Below are positions 1 to 13,120 of a stretch of 64,000 nucleotides of DNA, in pieces. The first letter of the stretch is position 1. Each line of letters opens with the position of its first letter. The position numbers and the translations under genes are program-made. The notes under the pieces were generated by a model. That model saw nothing but the letters and a program-made list of their open reading frames with translations. It ran no database searches and was not told the origin of the DNA. The stretch covers positions 29,398,954-29,462,953 of the forward strand of contig JACDQD010000005.1 in the NCBI GenBank assembly GCA_019843655.1. Direction: 5' to 3'. This stretch comes from Lethocerus indicus. Its lineage: Eukaryota > Arthropoda > Insecta > Hemiptera > Belostomatidae.

Positions 1-1487
1 GAGGCCGGCCCAATGGTTTTCGCGTGCCCCCTCGTTATAATTTTACAAGGACCATGACAATATGTAAATTTTTCACGGCCGATATTAATAAATTACTATT
101 AACGTTCATAAATATGTAGCAGCCTAGCGCCCCCGGGGCGCCGATTGGGCCCTTTTGTTTTCTCGCTCCGGTCTTTTTTTCTTCTTCCTGTTTTGTACGT
201 GTGGACAAATCTAAATATAAAAAAATTATATAGGAAACGCGAAAGGTGAGGGAAATTGCGAAGTAGAAATTGGCTTTTCTCGGCGGATACAACCGTGCGA
301 CAGGAACAGAATTCTATGCAATAAAAATGTTATCAAAATTCAAAACGAAAATTTAGAAAATATTTATTCCGCCCAATGCCCGAAAATTGGACATTTGAAG
401 ACAAACGAGAATATCTGAACTATTCAAACTGGGATATCAAAATAAGTTCACTTCTGTTAATATTTTGCAGAATTAAGATAAGAGATATTCCTCTACACAA
501 TCATTAAATATAATTACTAATAAGAGCCAAATAAATTAAATTTAAGGCAAATGGTTACGAGATGGACACAATTTATATAATTGGGAAGACCGGCCGTCCT
601 TGGAGTTATGAATAATGTAACGAATTCATGGGGGTAGGAAGGAGATGGACAAAATTATTTGGGCTGCAATCCCCAACGGATTGCAATGATCGTGGGCGGG
701 ATGACGTCCGGCGCGATGTTAATCATCGTAAACAACGCCCCCGACTTATTGAAGTTTATTTATTAATGTTAACGATTGTCCGAGCTGCGCTGGCTCGGCT
801 GGGTAGGGCGGGGGAGGGAGGGGCTCGCCACTGCTGCATCATTAATCATCAAGTTGGGGGTCAGGTTATTACTCCCTTTGTGTAATTATATATATATATA
901 TATATCTTAGGGGAAGGAGATGGTTAGGGACATACGTTGGAGAAAAGAAAGCTTTCCTAGACGGAGGAAGGTCGCTTGGGTTGTGGACCTAACTGTGAGG
1001 GCTAATCGATGGAATTCCTTGCAAAATATGAATAAAGGTCATAAAAGTTCTTGTGTGGATTCAAACTTTCTTCTAAACTACGATCTTTGGTATACATTAT
1101 TTTTTGTATTTAATTGCCGGACAAGAGAAGTGTTTCTACTTTTTTTTGGCCAAAACTATGAAATAAATTGAGGCTGATAAAACTAGCGATGATGTTGGGT
1201 TAACGGTCGGGAACTTTCGTAACATGAATTCTATCGAATTATAATGTTCATAAAATAATTGTGAAATAACGCTATTCCGATATTTTTTTTTGGTTAAATC
1301 GTTGAGTCCTGTGGATAAGTTTTGTTTTTATATTTTAAATAAATCCTATCGAACACGCGGGAATTCAAATGCATTCGAGATATATTTAAAGATCGGTTGG
1401 GTAGAGTAGTGAGAGGGTGCCTGCCGGGGGTAAAGGGCATGTCGGTACGCAATATCCCATTATGCGTTATCTATGAATCTGCCGATA
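1..1487. other. Non-coding stretch, no gene recognised
   Basis: I see no gene here. The block contains mixed AT-rich DNA, a GC-richer patch at about 780-870, a short TA repeat at 886-905, and open frames of at most 85 codons without any recognisable domain. The frame at 920-1171 has no codon-use or motif support. No RNA gene or transposon end was identified. Confidence 0.6.
886..905. repeat. (TA)n microsatellite
   Basis: An uninterrupted run of alternating T and A, about 10 units, next to a word of the form TTATTACTCCC. Similar TAATTACTCC words recur near 3080 and 27815. Confidence 0.9.
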
Positions 1488-1502
1488 TCTCTCTCTCTCT
1501 TC

Positions 1503-1551
<49 letters not shown>
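1488..1551. repeat. (CT)n microsatellite
   Basis: About 64 bases of CT dinucleotide with one interruption (TTTCC) near its left end. Read from the other strand it is a GAGA tract. Such tracts can bind GAGA-type factors in insects, but nothing here shows function. Confidence 0.93.
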
Positions 1552-1554
<3 letters not shown>

Positions 1555-4500
1555 TGAGTTCTGTTGAACATCGACAACGGCCGGTTTTACACAGCGAGCT
1601 GAGCTCACACGCCTCTGCCATCTTAACGATGCAACCTTAAGTGCCGGATGGCGAGGGTGGGGAATGCGAAAGATGCTAATCTAAATTAAGTCTCGGCTAG
1701 TACTGTTTTAGGAAGAAAAGATAATTTGTTTGATATAATATTTAAAAATACGTGTTGTTGGTGGTGGTGGGGGTGGGGTTACGAGAAAACTGCTTTAAGA
1801 ATACGGCGTGTTAATCTGCGCCTCGGGCTTGAAATAATTATAAGGGAGTATCTGCCCAGTTTAAACGCGATGAAAGCTGTCTAGATATTTCCGGCCGTTG
1901 TATATCGGTTATTCACCTGGGGTATAAGGCGAGAGTGCCCGCATTCTCTCGGGACGGCCATTATTGTTGCCGTTTTACCCAGTGCCAAGTATTATTACTT
2001 GGACGATTTCTAAACTGAGTGGAAACCGCCGGGCGGCAGTAAACCCCGCCGGTTGAGTCATGTATATATGTATCCGAAATCCGGACACAAATATTTCTCG
2101 GCCGGCGCTGAATCTCAAACGCCGAATGGGGTTCATTGAAATACAATGTCGGGGATATGCCGCGTCGCGACTGTTAACGACGGCAGTTTCGCCGCCGGTC
2201 GTTCTTCCTTTAAAGGGCGTTACGAGCCCCCGGGTGTTTACGACGACCGGCCCTTAAAGCGGAAAAGCAATTGTTATAATTGAAGCCACCGTGTTTGAAT
2301 AGAACAGAAGCTAACGCGGGCCACTTGTAATTTTACAGCCCTAACTGTACGGCCTTAACAACTAGGCGCAATGTTCACTTATTTTTAAACCTCACACTAC
2401 AAGATAGCCACTCTATGTCAATACAACACGTTAGGAATAAACATTATTGGATTTTTGATATTTTAATATCAAAATATTCATTCTGAAAATTTCAACAATA
2501 TTATTGAGATGAATTAATTTTCCATATTATTTGATGTCCAACTCCTACCTTAATTTTTAGTCTAGCTTAGCATAAACATTCATAGTACTAATACCTTACA
2601 TCTATACCGATAAATGCACTTGCACTGCCGAATGACAGGAAACCTACCCCTCTAGATACGGCCTCAGATATATTCATTTCTAAATCTTAATATTGCAAAT
2701 AATTTCATGTCTTTACAGGCCCTACTGTTAATATGTGTTCTAGGGTATACATTTTTTCGACTGAGTTCCAATGAAGGCGCCTAAGGACAACGTAATAAAC
2801 GGTAAATTTGGAAGTAAATGTTTGGAACTGATCTATAGAGTGGGACTTATAAGGGAGGTCGTTACCTTCGGGGGGCGGCGAGATCGATTGTCGCTGTGGC
2901 GCATAATCATCGGTCCGATGCCGACCAGATAACGCCTTTTAATCGAGTTCTTCTGTTTAATTACTCTAATTACCAGCGAGCCCCGGGGCTAATGCGCCCG
3001 CCGCGCCCTGCGTGCCCCTAATTGGAGGTTCTAAATTTTTTATTGCCCCGTTGATTTTTATCAATTTACGGCTCACGGGGAGGGTAATTACTCCCCTTTG
3101 CGCGCCCGCACAGACACATACACACACTCACTGTTTTACACACTCACACGCTGTACTAGCCCCGTGTCGAGCCTTAAGCTGACCGCGGCCAACCCCTCTT
3201 GGGCAGACCGGGGCAATTTGCCCAACCCCCGCACCCTCCTCCTCCGCCACCACCCCCCTAAGGCCCCACCACCACCACCGTGTTATCTTGATCCCATAAA
3301 TATGGAAACGAATGTTACAGCTCTGTGATTTTTAAAATTACAAAGTCCGGCACCTCGCCAGTATGTTCGGGGGTAGGGGGCGGGTGATGGGGGCCAGGGT
3401 GAGATGCCGTATTAAAATCGATTCTCTCGGCGGGGGGGTGGTTCATGAAATAGGCGACGCCCGCACGGAAACACCCCCGAAATTTTACCGCGACGTCCCC
3501 TCCGGTATTGGAGGATGAATAAGTCTGCCCCGTCTATAGGCTTTGCAGCGGCAATTCTTCATTGACTTGTCACTCTTATTCTTTACTTAATGAAAGCCAC
3601 TGTAAGAGAAATATGGGCGGATCCGATAGACAGGTAAATTTGGACTTGGGATACTGTCGGCAACGAGGGTTCGATTTTCTCTCAGAACCTTGAAAAACCG
3701 TACGGTTGATAAATTATGAATAAGATTCCACGGGTTTTAATGGACTTAATTGGAAATAATAAACGAAACAAACAAAAGAAATTTAAATGTATTGTTTTCA
3801 TTAATAAAAAAATAGCGAATTTACGCTCATTTCTCTCGCCTTTTTGTCCTATACCAGACAGGTCCGCAAATTAACATCAGTATCACTACACTATGAATTA
3901 AAAATTGATCATTCATTTTTTAAGTTCCGTCAAATACTGTAAAGAAGGAAACCGCCTGTAGTGTTTATTTTAAGTTAATAATAAGCTCCTGAATACAGGG
4001 AGCGCAAACTTAAATATCGCAATAATGGACGAGTTAAGGACCGTCTTTAGACCACTTATCGTATTATGTTAGTGCACGACATTCTGTTGTAATTAAGATT
4101 AAATAGGCGATTACACTAATAATCGAGAATTGAGGAATTTCGGAGGAAATTGCCGAATCCCTAATGGCTTCATTGATTATGTAATTCGTTCTAAGTACGC
4201 ATTACCGTCATTCGTTGTCATTCCGGCTCGATATAATCCGAGCGATAGTATAATTTTTTTTAGGTCGACCCCCTCGAAAACGATAAGGCGTTTAATTCCG
4301 GTTTAAAGGACACAGATTGAAAAATTTGAAGAAAATTTATAAATCTTCGCTTATAAGTCATCCGCCAGTGTCTGAAGTGCGCTGAGGAACTGGAGTTTCT
4401 TCGAGTGGGCAAAGAAGAAAATCATGTACCGAGCGGGCACACCGCCGTTTAGCGACAATTAATAATGCATGAAGCCAACTCCCTCAATTATTCAAATGGC

Positions 4501-5079
4501 CCGTTCCGGTAAAATTTAAATGCCAAATTTAACTCGCCTTTCCTCGGGTAGGGTTTCCAGTGCCGGTAACACGCGTAAACCAGGCGCAATTACGGCCGGG
4601 GGGCGTACGTACCTACGGCGTAAAACGGCCCCAGTGTGTACGTACACCGGGACCTCTGTGCGCTCCGGTAATGGGTGCATTTAAAATGCGGTAAATGCCC
4701 GTTGTTTTTAATGACGGGTAAAACTCATGAGCCGCACGAAAAGCGCCGCCCTTGTAAAACGCCCCACGGCGAAATTATACCCGCTGCTTCGACACTGCTA
4801 CACACACACACACACTCTCTCACAGACCACTCTCAACAAACGCGAGACTTAATTTCAAGCTATGAATATTTTTCTCGGAAAGTTTAATTAGAGTGGTTTT
4901 ACAGTTATCATTAGCTCCCCAGGAGTATTCACTTTTTTTTTAATTTCCTCGCAAAATATCGGTTTTCAGAACTTCGAAATGATAGAGATCTTGTGAATGC
5001 GAGGTTGATTCGCCTAAGGTCACGAACGGAATATAAGGCAGTAGTAATAATATTCTCTGATTCCATATATTTTACATAC

Positions 5080-5094
5080 CGTATGGACCATACG
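5080..5094. repeat. Short perfect palindrome
   Basis: Seven-base arms CGTATGG and CCATACG are separated by one A. Dyads of this size can be transcription-factor sites, but one occurrence proves nothing. A second small hairpin (AGGCGCA/TGCGCCT, five-base loop) lies at 5180-5198. Confidence 0.5.
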
Positions 5095-5535
5095 CTCGTG
5101 GATAAAGGCAAAATATTATCATTTAAATACATACACGTACTAAATTGTACACGACTAAACACTCATACATCCTTCCTCGAGGCGCACTTTATGCGCCTTT
5201 ATTCTATTTGGTATAAATATAATAAATAAATTGATTCGTTAAACTGTCGATTGAAATTTAGTTCAAAAGTTATTTCTGGGAGCCGAAAATCACGAAAATA
5301 TAATCCCTATAGTGTGTAATATTCCATTATATGAAATAAAACTAGTTTACTACATCGGATTACTAAGTAGGGGAGCTGCAACAGAAGATCGTATTAGATG
5401 GTACTCTAAAGCCTCCTAAACGACGATAAATATTTAAAAATAAATTTAAAAGTTCACAGGGAGCACTACATCTCTGTTTTTGGGACTCACAGAATCTTCT
5501 GCATTTTTGTCCCGACTCGGCGTATTAAATTGTAA

Positions 5536-6240
5536 TTATACTAAATAATTTAATGCACGTACGCCCGACCCGGATTCCTCGTGCTCGGAATGAGAGTGGC
5601 TGTAGGGGGGACTATACGAAAATCCCTTCCAACCCTCATTAATTACCCCGTAAGGGCCGCCCTTAAAAGCCGCGGCATATTTCCCACAATAATGGGACGA
5701 TATTTCACGGCGGGCAGGGCCCGGTAGAAAATCCCCCCCGGCCTCACCGTAAATAACCGAGCTCCGAGTGGAGGAGTCGTTTTTAATAAACAATGTAACA
5801 ATTGTCCCCGTCCCAATAATTCCAGGTAGTCGCTCTCTCCCACAGGAGGAGGAGGAGGAGTAGGAGGCGGAGGATACCCTCACCAACACACACACACTAA
5901 CAAAAATTCCCCGCCCCGCCCCACCACACCCCACCCCACCCGGCCATATGAATTTAAACCCCGGGGTCGTAGGAGTGTCGTGAAATGAGTCATTGCCAAC
6001 CGAACGGGGAAAAATGTCTCCATTGTCCTGTCGCCGGCGAGTGGAGCCCGGGAGATATTTTTATGGAAGCGGTCCTAACGAGTTATGGTCCCGGGCCGGG
6101 GCCGGTCCACAGAGGGGGTGGGCGAGGGGGGGGCGGGGGGGGGAGGCTCCAGCGCCGAGTGATTAATTACCGCCGGTTAATTGGTGATCCCCCGCCCTCG
6201 GGACGCCCCGCCGCGAGGCTACCTGTCTCCCCGACATTAG
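5536..6240. other. GC-rich, CpG-containing block
   Basis: This segment is far richer in G+C than its neighbours and keeps many CpG dinucleotides. It includes a GGA-triplet run at about 5842-5872 and a G-run cluster at 6113-6145. It could be an unmethylated CpG-rich regulatory block. I see no splice-supported exon, promoter pair or conserved protein in it. Confidence 0.5.
6113..6145 (+). other. Potential G-quadruplex tract
   Basis: Successive G runs of five, three, eight and nine or more, separated by one to three bases, meet the usual four-run quadruplex pattern on the plus strand. The fold is predicted from pattern alone. Confidence 0.6.
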
Positions 6241-7744
6241 AGACACTCTTCGGATCAGTTTTTTTTCGAATATGATCCCACTATATATGGACACAGTGCT
6301 CTCCGAAGGACGCATCGGGCGTTACGGTCGCGCCAATAGCACCTGATTTGACTACCATTATTTTTCCAATTGAAAGGAGCACTAATATCGTTATCGCAGC
6401 TGCCACAAATTAGAAATTACAAATAGTTTATTTGTCACATAGGATATCGCAGAAAATATACAAATGCTTGCTTCATACATACGTGCCGGAACGCGGACAT
6501 TTTTAAATTTATAGACAAGAATATTAGATCTAAATACACTTGCGTTGTGCACAATGTTGTTGTGGTAATAGGGAAAGTTAATTTTTAATTTGTTCACTGC
6601 ACTATTTAAAGTGTTCGATGTTCAGTGGTGCACTTGACACACTGTGGACAGTATACGACTGGTCTTACACGAAGTTAAAATATTTTCTTTCCGAATTTTC
6701 ATAAATTCAAAATTAAGTGAATCCGGGGTCAATAGCATCCGTACAATATTCGGGGTCGTTTACCCGCCCCGCATTATTTTCTCATAACTTCTAACTAAAT
6801 TCCATTATCCCCTTTTTTCGATTTAAGGTTCATAAAACTAGTAATAGAATCTGCGGTCAGGGGCTGCGGCCTGCGGCTTCCGACTGCCGACTAGACCGTG
6901 ACGCTCGCCCACCGAATCGCTAACTGTACGTTTGAATTATCGCGTTTCATTTTTCATGACGCCAGCTCAAAAAAAAAAACAATCGTATCGAACCCTATAT
7001 TGAAAACCGCGTATCTCAATACACTCGGATAGATTCTCTTATATGAAAGTTAATTTAAACCAACTTGCGCAATTAGGATTCGTAAATTAAGCATGAAGCA
7101 ATTCTAGCTCGTATTTGGAATACGGTAGGGAACTAAATTTGGGAGGTACGAGTATATTCCAGAACCACTGATCCTAAATCTTTTGCACCCCGAGTGATAC
7201 GCGTTATTTCTCTCCGCTATTTTCACGATTCTGCTATTTTATTTCCACTCTAAAATATGCGAAGTAATATTGAGTACAATTTAAATCATTCGAAATTTGC
7301 AATTGAAATGTTTGATTACTGGGGAAATGTGTCAACGTTTGACACACTCGGGATAAACATCCATAAGTATGATAGTAGCTAAACGCGGAATTTGCTCAAT
7401 ATAAATAATAATTGTTACAATTAGTTATATAACCATCAATACCGTTTCGGATGTATAGAAAAGAATACGGGGTAGCATAGGGGAACATTAATCGTGAACT
7501 GTCGAATCCTTTCTTGAAATATGCTTCTTCTAGCCGAGCGGAGTGCGACAAGACAGATCGTATCGAAGATGCGGCCAATTTCGCGGAGGGTAAATCTGTG
7601 CGGAGCGACCGGTCATCTGTGTTCAAGAGGGTAGTAGGGGAGCCGGGCCAGATGAAGAACGGGAGCCGCGATGCATGAAATAACTGTCCCGTAGAATATG
7701 TGTAGGATTCAAAAGGGGGGAGGCGCGCGGAATTATGCCCGGAG

Positions 7745-7756
7745 GATATAAAAGGG

Positions 7757-7841
<85 letters not shown>
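7745..7841. repeat. Long (GT)n microsatellite preceded by a TATA-like word
   Basis: About 41 uninterrupted GT units (7760-7841), the longest pure GT run here. The word GATATAAAAGGG lies immediately to the left (about 7745-7756), which resembles a TATA box, but no downstream gene is visible. The open frame of histidine-threonine repeats on the minus strand is an artefact of this repeat. The tract can adopt Z-DNA, which is a property of the repeat and not evidence of use. Confidence 0.92.
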
Positions 7842-7843
<2 letters not shown>

Positions 7844-10800
7844 AGGGCGACTGAAGAAGCGCCAACTCTCCCGGAGTGCCGGATGAACGGCTACGGGGGC
7901 GTAATCATGGGAATGGCCTTTTGAGTGATACCCGGACGCGGCACCGAGAACTCGGCCGTGGGGTGAAAAAATAACGCGGGGAGTTTGTGAAAACGGCGTT
8001 AAAAGTCATGCCACCCGGGATCAAAACCCGTGACCAACGCCCCGTGTCCGACAGGCTTGTCAAAATAAAAACGGCTGAATGCAGTTTCCTATCGGGCGTA
8101 GTTAGGCAGATCGGGGACGTCGTGAAGGGGGGGGGGGAGCCGCCCTTTTTTGCCCAGTCGCCGGCCCCGGATCACTGAGGAAACGAGACGAATTAATTTT
8201 CGTACAGGGGTCGCCAGAAGAAAACGCGACCGCCCCCGCGGTCCCCAACGAATCCGAAGAAACTTTACGACTTTCGACTGGCAAACGGAGCATTAAATAT
8301 TATGCGTAAGCCACCTCGCTTTCCAATTCTGCGGAAAGTATTCCTTAGCGGTGGGGAAAAAAAAAATTATTTGCTTTTCCGATACAAAGTTACGAGTCGG
8401 GAAACTTGCAGCTTACGCAGTTCCTTCCATTATTCTAAGATTGACGTGGCGGAAGGAAAATACCCGCGTCAGCTTGACACATTCGCCTTTCGGATAAATG
8501 AGATCGGATTATGAAATGAATTAGTTCGATGTCGTGAAGTTGAATTGCATCGATCGTGTAATTTTCACTTTATTTTAAATTTTTGCGCCGTTGATTGTGG
8601 GAATACATAACTCTAAATAGTAACTTTTCGGCTGAAAAGCTCCTACGTAAGCGAAAGGGTGGTAAGAAACATGAAATATTTATTCGAGTTTATTGTTGTA
8701 TTAACCGAGTTACTCATAGAGGGGCAGGTCAGAGCGGCTACTCCGAGCGGCTGACACACGAGCTCCATTATTACTCTCCCGACAGCGCGAACAGCCACGA
8801 CCCGTACGCTTTTTAAATTCATTTTTACGACTCGCATTCTAATTCTGAACGGGACAAGAGGAGAGGGCCCCGGCCTCTTCTGTTTTATGGCCGCCTGGAA
8901 AAAGAGAGTGATACTATCTGTCAACACGGGGTTGTGGGTGAGGGGGTGGATCGTGTTCTGTTTAACATAGTGCGCGCCCCCGGGCTTAAATATCTCAACC
9001 GGCCAAGACCGGCCCTCCCTCAACAGCGACAAACGCTTTAATATATTCATAAAATATATGAGCCTCCGCCATTTCGCATTATATCAGAGACCGCCGTTCG
9101 CCGCCCTTTCGTTTAATCTGCGATTAAATAACGTCCCCTGTAAATAACATCCAATGGAATATCTGTAAATGGGATTTAGCCAATTGAGTTGAGGATAATT
9201 TCATCGTTTGTACTCTACAGGTCGGGAATTTTAACAAAACTTACAGCGATATAATTAAAAAAAATTATTTTAAAATAAATTTTGTTGTTACAATCAAACA
9301 GAATAATCTCTGAGAAGACGGGATTTTGGTTGACTTGTCAGATCGATTTTGTTAATGTTACGCGCTTGTATGTTGTTTCATTTTGTTTCCACGTTACGGT
9401 AATTTATCTATAAACGGAAGGGGCATCAAATTGTACGCTTAAAATATATAATGTATGGAAACTGCGTTGAAAAGAAGGTCGTCTACGACGAAAATCGATC
9501 GTAGCGGATCCGATTACCAATGCGGTGGACGTCCGCGCGCAGGGACAAAAAATGCGGATAATGCAAGTTTGGATGGTCTGTTCTGCCAGAGGAGCGGTCA
9601 ATTTCCGTCACCCACACCGGCCATCCGGCCAGCGTCTCTCTCTCTCTTTTTTTTCTTCTAAATCTATAATCTATCACACGTGCAATGGCGGAGACGAGTG
9701 AAGCGTGAGGCCGGCCGGAGTGCATTAAACTGTAAGGTACGCCGCTCGGATTCCGAGGAAAATTGGATCCGCGGTCGGTCAATAGAGCCCCCGGAGGAGG
9801 AGGAGGAACAGTATAGGAGAGAAGAATGATTCTAAAGAAGAATGAAGAGACATTAAAAAAAGGGGAGACAAAAAATATAAAAAGGAAAAATAGGACGGTT
9901 GATTTCACACGTGCCGGTTTTCCGATCGGGGGCTGCGCCACCTCCCGGATGGAATGTCCCCCGAAGACACCTCCCCCACCTCCCACCCCACCCCGATAGA
10001 GAGGACACGGCGAAACAAATATTTCGCAGCGGAGCCATCTCGTCCACATTTCATGCTTTCACGGCAGGCCCCACGGACGGCTGTGCACACAAACGCACCA
10101 TTGTGTCGCCGCATTCGAGCCACCGTAATTTGGCTACGTTATTCCCATCGGCCCAAGTAAGTAACAGGAGGTACCGTTTACGTCCTCCTGCGGCAGCACA
10201 ATGCCTATATGTTTATATATTTCGGGGCCTATTTCAAAAATGACTGCGACAAATCCGAGCGGAAAACGGGGTGAAAAAATATGCCCGGAATAGTGATTTT
10301 TTTTATACTGGTTTCAATAGGGCGCTATTTGAGTAATTTAATTAAGAAAAATTCGAACATATACGACTTATTTCCGAATAATATATTCTGGAGGTGTAAA
10401 ATAATTTCCGAATTATTAAAAAGGCGTGTAAACTGATTCATAATTCGTTTCGAAATGTTGGCTTCAATGTTGGACCATAAATTGCCGCGACACTGGTCCA
10501 GTCGGTTGCAAAACTGTTATAATACATTGGAATAAATTATATATATCATATTATATAATCTTTTAGAATAAGCTATTGAAACGGATATTGAAATAGAAAT
10601 GAGTATATTTCACACAGTTGACCGGTTGACAAAGTGCTTTATTAACAGTTGGAATCATCGAGCCCATAGATCAAGGCTGAAAGACGGGCCGGGGCTTAAA
10701 ATTCAGCCCACACGAGTTGGCCGCGAGCATAGATTTCACTTAGCCCGCTCATAGCCCATTGTGCTTAATTGTCGGTGAAATAACATTGAGCGTCGGGGTT

Positions 10801-12743
10801 CGTTAATGCCGTTAAACGCCTCGGTAATGTGAGGCGACGATTAGGAGGAGGTGCCGGGCCCGGTTAACTATCCGGTAATTAACGGTTACACTTTACGCTT
10901 TTAATTGGTGTTCGTCCTCCCACAACGGGGCCGACACCGATGTTTATCTTGTTCTTGGGCATTGTTCGACCGACCGTCTAATTAATGCCACGGGCCCCCT
11001 TAGGTATGTCTCCGCTCTGGTATGCGGCCGTGTACTCAATATGGATTTTGAAGGCGATCATTACGGAGAAATTGTGTGCTCGGTATCTTAAACAGTTCCC
11101 GAAAATGGTAAACCGAGTTTCACAACCGGCGAGTATTTCTTTCACCTAATTTCAAATCGGTATTCCTTATATATGATGGTTCCACATCAATACTATTCAT
11201 TGGAAAAATTTGTTTACACCGGCAATATTGCAGACGGAAACAGTGCAATTTAGTTATCTGACGATAGCGACAATTTAAATCAAATAAATAATAATTGATT
11301 ACAACATAAACATTTAAAGAGGGGATTATTAATGGTATAAGTAAAACGGTACTTGTGGAATCGGAACAATGCAGGACGACGACAAGCGTTAAGGGCCTCG
11401 CGCTACATTACGGCCGGTCGTTGAGAAGTTGAAACACGTCTAGCCACCAAAGACCGAATAGAAACATACTAACGAATGCTTGTATAATACGCTCGTTAAA
11501 TTTTCTGAAACACGTACCTAAATATTATAGTCCGTACAACATCAGAGATAAGGGAATTTTATTGCAGTTGAAACCATCGTTGTGTATGTGCCTAATAGAC
11601 AGTGTTCACAATTTTTACATGTAAAATACCGTTTTAAAGGTCCATATACGAACCCATATACGAATCAATTCTGTTGCGAAGTTCTGTCTCCAATCGCCTA
11701 CTTTGTTCAGCAATCATTTAACAAAGTTTCCCCATATGAAAATCATGATGTTTATCTTCACTAGTATTAAGTGCAGGTACCGATCACTAGATGGGGGCAA
11801 TAATTTTAGAGTTACTGTACATTTCAAATGGGGTAGGAAATTTATCTTTTTGATGACGTTGGACAACATTCCGTTATGTGTAAAACAACTGAAGATATAT
11901 TGCACTTTTGTGCATTAAATAAATATTACCAATTTACGCGTTTAATTATGCGTACTCGACAATTCAACGCATAACAGTATTATGCAGAATTTATGCGCGG
12001 TTTTTTGGTCCTAAACACAAACACGTTTGTGCCCGAGGGCGAGTTGGCCGTCTAATTGAGACACGGAATCGATATGGACATGTGCCTTTCAAATTTAGAA
12101 AGAGGTAAACGGCAGAGTGGGGGGGGAGGGGGCGCTTATAACGCGACACGGTTGTTTTATGAAACGAAAAAGGCGAAAGAAGTTTTTCATGAAATGTATC
12201 GTGGTTGTGGGAGGGGGGTGGGTGGTTGGGGCTATAATTTGATTTAATTTATACAGATCGCCAAGAGGAGTGAACGTCGTTCACGAAGAGCCTTCGGTTC
12301 CAAATTAGGCGTTAAAGTCGGGACCATAAACCGTATTTATACGGGGTCGTGATGGAAAAGAAAGGGGGGCTATCGCGCCTCGGACGGCCGTATAAATCAT
12401 TTTTGTTGACTTTCGAAAGGATCGTTGTCGAATTGAGGAACTGGTTCACACGACCCCGAACCCGCCTCCGGTTGGCCAGCGCGTATATATCCGCAACGGT
12501 GACCTGCAGCATCCATCCGCTGATTGGAGAAAACGGGTTAATAACAACCCTCTCTTCGGACCAACAATTTTTAATGAAACCCAGTCAGCCTCCCTACCAT
12601 TTTCTTTCGCGAGGATCCATTTAGCTAAAAACCTCATATTTTTCAATTACCGAAAACTCGAAATTGCAATTCGTGAGGCCGAATTCCACTTCTGACCTGA
12701 GTCAATCAATAATAATTTTGTTCTGGCTCGAAACATTCCTCTC
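7842..12743. other. Gene-poor region, no gene recognised
   Basis: Mixed composition. GC-rich patches lie at about 8100-8250 and 9900-10180, with AT-rich DNA at 9230-9310, 10290-10610 and 11500-11990. The overlapping frames at 9483-10243 on both strands come from GC-rich, low-complexity DNA and mutually exclude one another, so none is called. A 15-base dyad (GTGAAC, three bases, GTTCAC) lies at 12270-12284. No RNA gene or transposon end was seen. Confidence 0.5.
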
Positions 12744-12745
12744 TA

Positions 12746-12957
12746 TTAGGTGTAACCAAAAGTAATCAACAATTTGATAAGATGTATTTTGGTCTTGAGG
12801 AGTTCTTCAAGAGGGCAATCGAAAATTTGCCGGGACAGTGGCAGAGAGTTGTTGATAATATTGGTGAATGTGTAGTAGATTAATAATTAAAGTTTTTTGT
12901 CAGCAAAATAAAATGAATTCCAAAGTCAAAATGTTGATTACTTTTCGGTACCCCTAA
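12746..12957 (+). mobile_element. Mariner-like deletion derivative (212 bp)
   Basis: The left end TTAGGTGTAACC and the reverse complement of the right end, TTAGGGGTACC, match. The inverted termini continue into a shared AAAAGTAATCAAC segment for about 30 bases. A TA dinucleotide flanks each side (12744-12745 and 12958-12959), as expected for Tc1/mariner insertion. Inside, a 33-codon frame resembles the extreme C-terminus of mariner transposase. The element therefore looks like an internally deleted mariner copy, non-autonomous and mobilisable only in trans if at all. The family assignment rests on the TIR form, TA duplication and protein tail, not on a database search. Confidence 0.8.
12782..12883 (+). 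pseudogene. Mariner transposase C-terminal remnant
   Basis: A 33-residue frame ending in TAA lies within the mariner derivative. It contains the segment LPGQWQRVVDNIGECVVD, which resembles the end of mariner transposases, where a leucine-proline-x-x-tryptophan-x-x-V/C-(V/I)-D pattern precedes the stop. The DNA-binding region and the whole DD34D catalytic core are absent, so no active enzyme can be made. The surviving codons sit right next to the 3' inverted repeat, as in a full-length mariner, which fits one internal deletion that removed everything upstream. The methionine is an internal residue and not a true start. Confidence 0.7.
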
Positions 12958-13003
12958 TATACCCGTAGTGGTATGGAGAAGAAAAAACTTTGAACTATAA
13001 TAC

Positions 13004-13120
13004 GTAGTTTAGAATACCTGTTTTGTGGTCTGCGAGGTGTTGGAATAGCGATTCTTCTGCTAGAGCGGTCTAACAAAATACCAACCCAGCGAGAGGAGAC
13101 AGAAGCACACGAAATCTACT
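13004..13120. repeat. Interspersed repeat copy A, inverted dimer
   Basis: The left part (13004-13047, GTAGTTTAGAATACCTG onward) matches the copy at 16460 in the same orientation. The right part (13066-13120, containing GAGAGGAGACAGAAGCACA) matches the same family in the opposite orientation, as in the copy at 37868. The locus therefore combines two arms of one family head to head. It lies 47 bases right of the mariner derivative. Confidence 0.65.

Larger units (their letters stand above)
1552..7744. other. Gene-poor region with alternating GC-rich and AT-rich blocks
   Basis: No gene is recognisable. GC-rich segments at about 2860-3080, 3180-3290, 4550-4650 and 5540-6240 are separated by AT-rich DNA rich in TAAT and ATTA words. 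All open frames are under 135 codons and low in complexity; the longest (5536-5934, minus) is carried by GGA triplets and a CpG-rich block. A large intron or regulatory desert is a reasonable guess, but only a guess. Confidence 0.5.

Noticed and set aside
5180..5205. Hairpin followed by T-rich DNA as a terminator
   Set aside because: The DNA is eukaryotic, no gene ends nearby, and the T run is interrupted.
7623..7865. Histidine-threonine repeat protein
   Set aside because: Translation artefact of the GT microsatellite.
9483..10243. Overlapping frames of up to 188 codons on both strands
   Set aside because: They exclude one another and consist of low-complexity translation of GC-rich and A-rich DNA.
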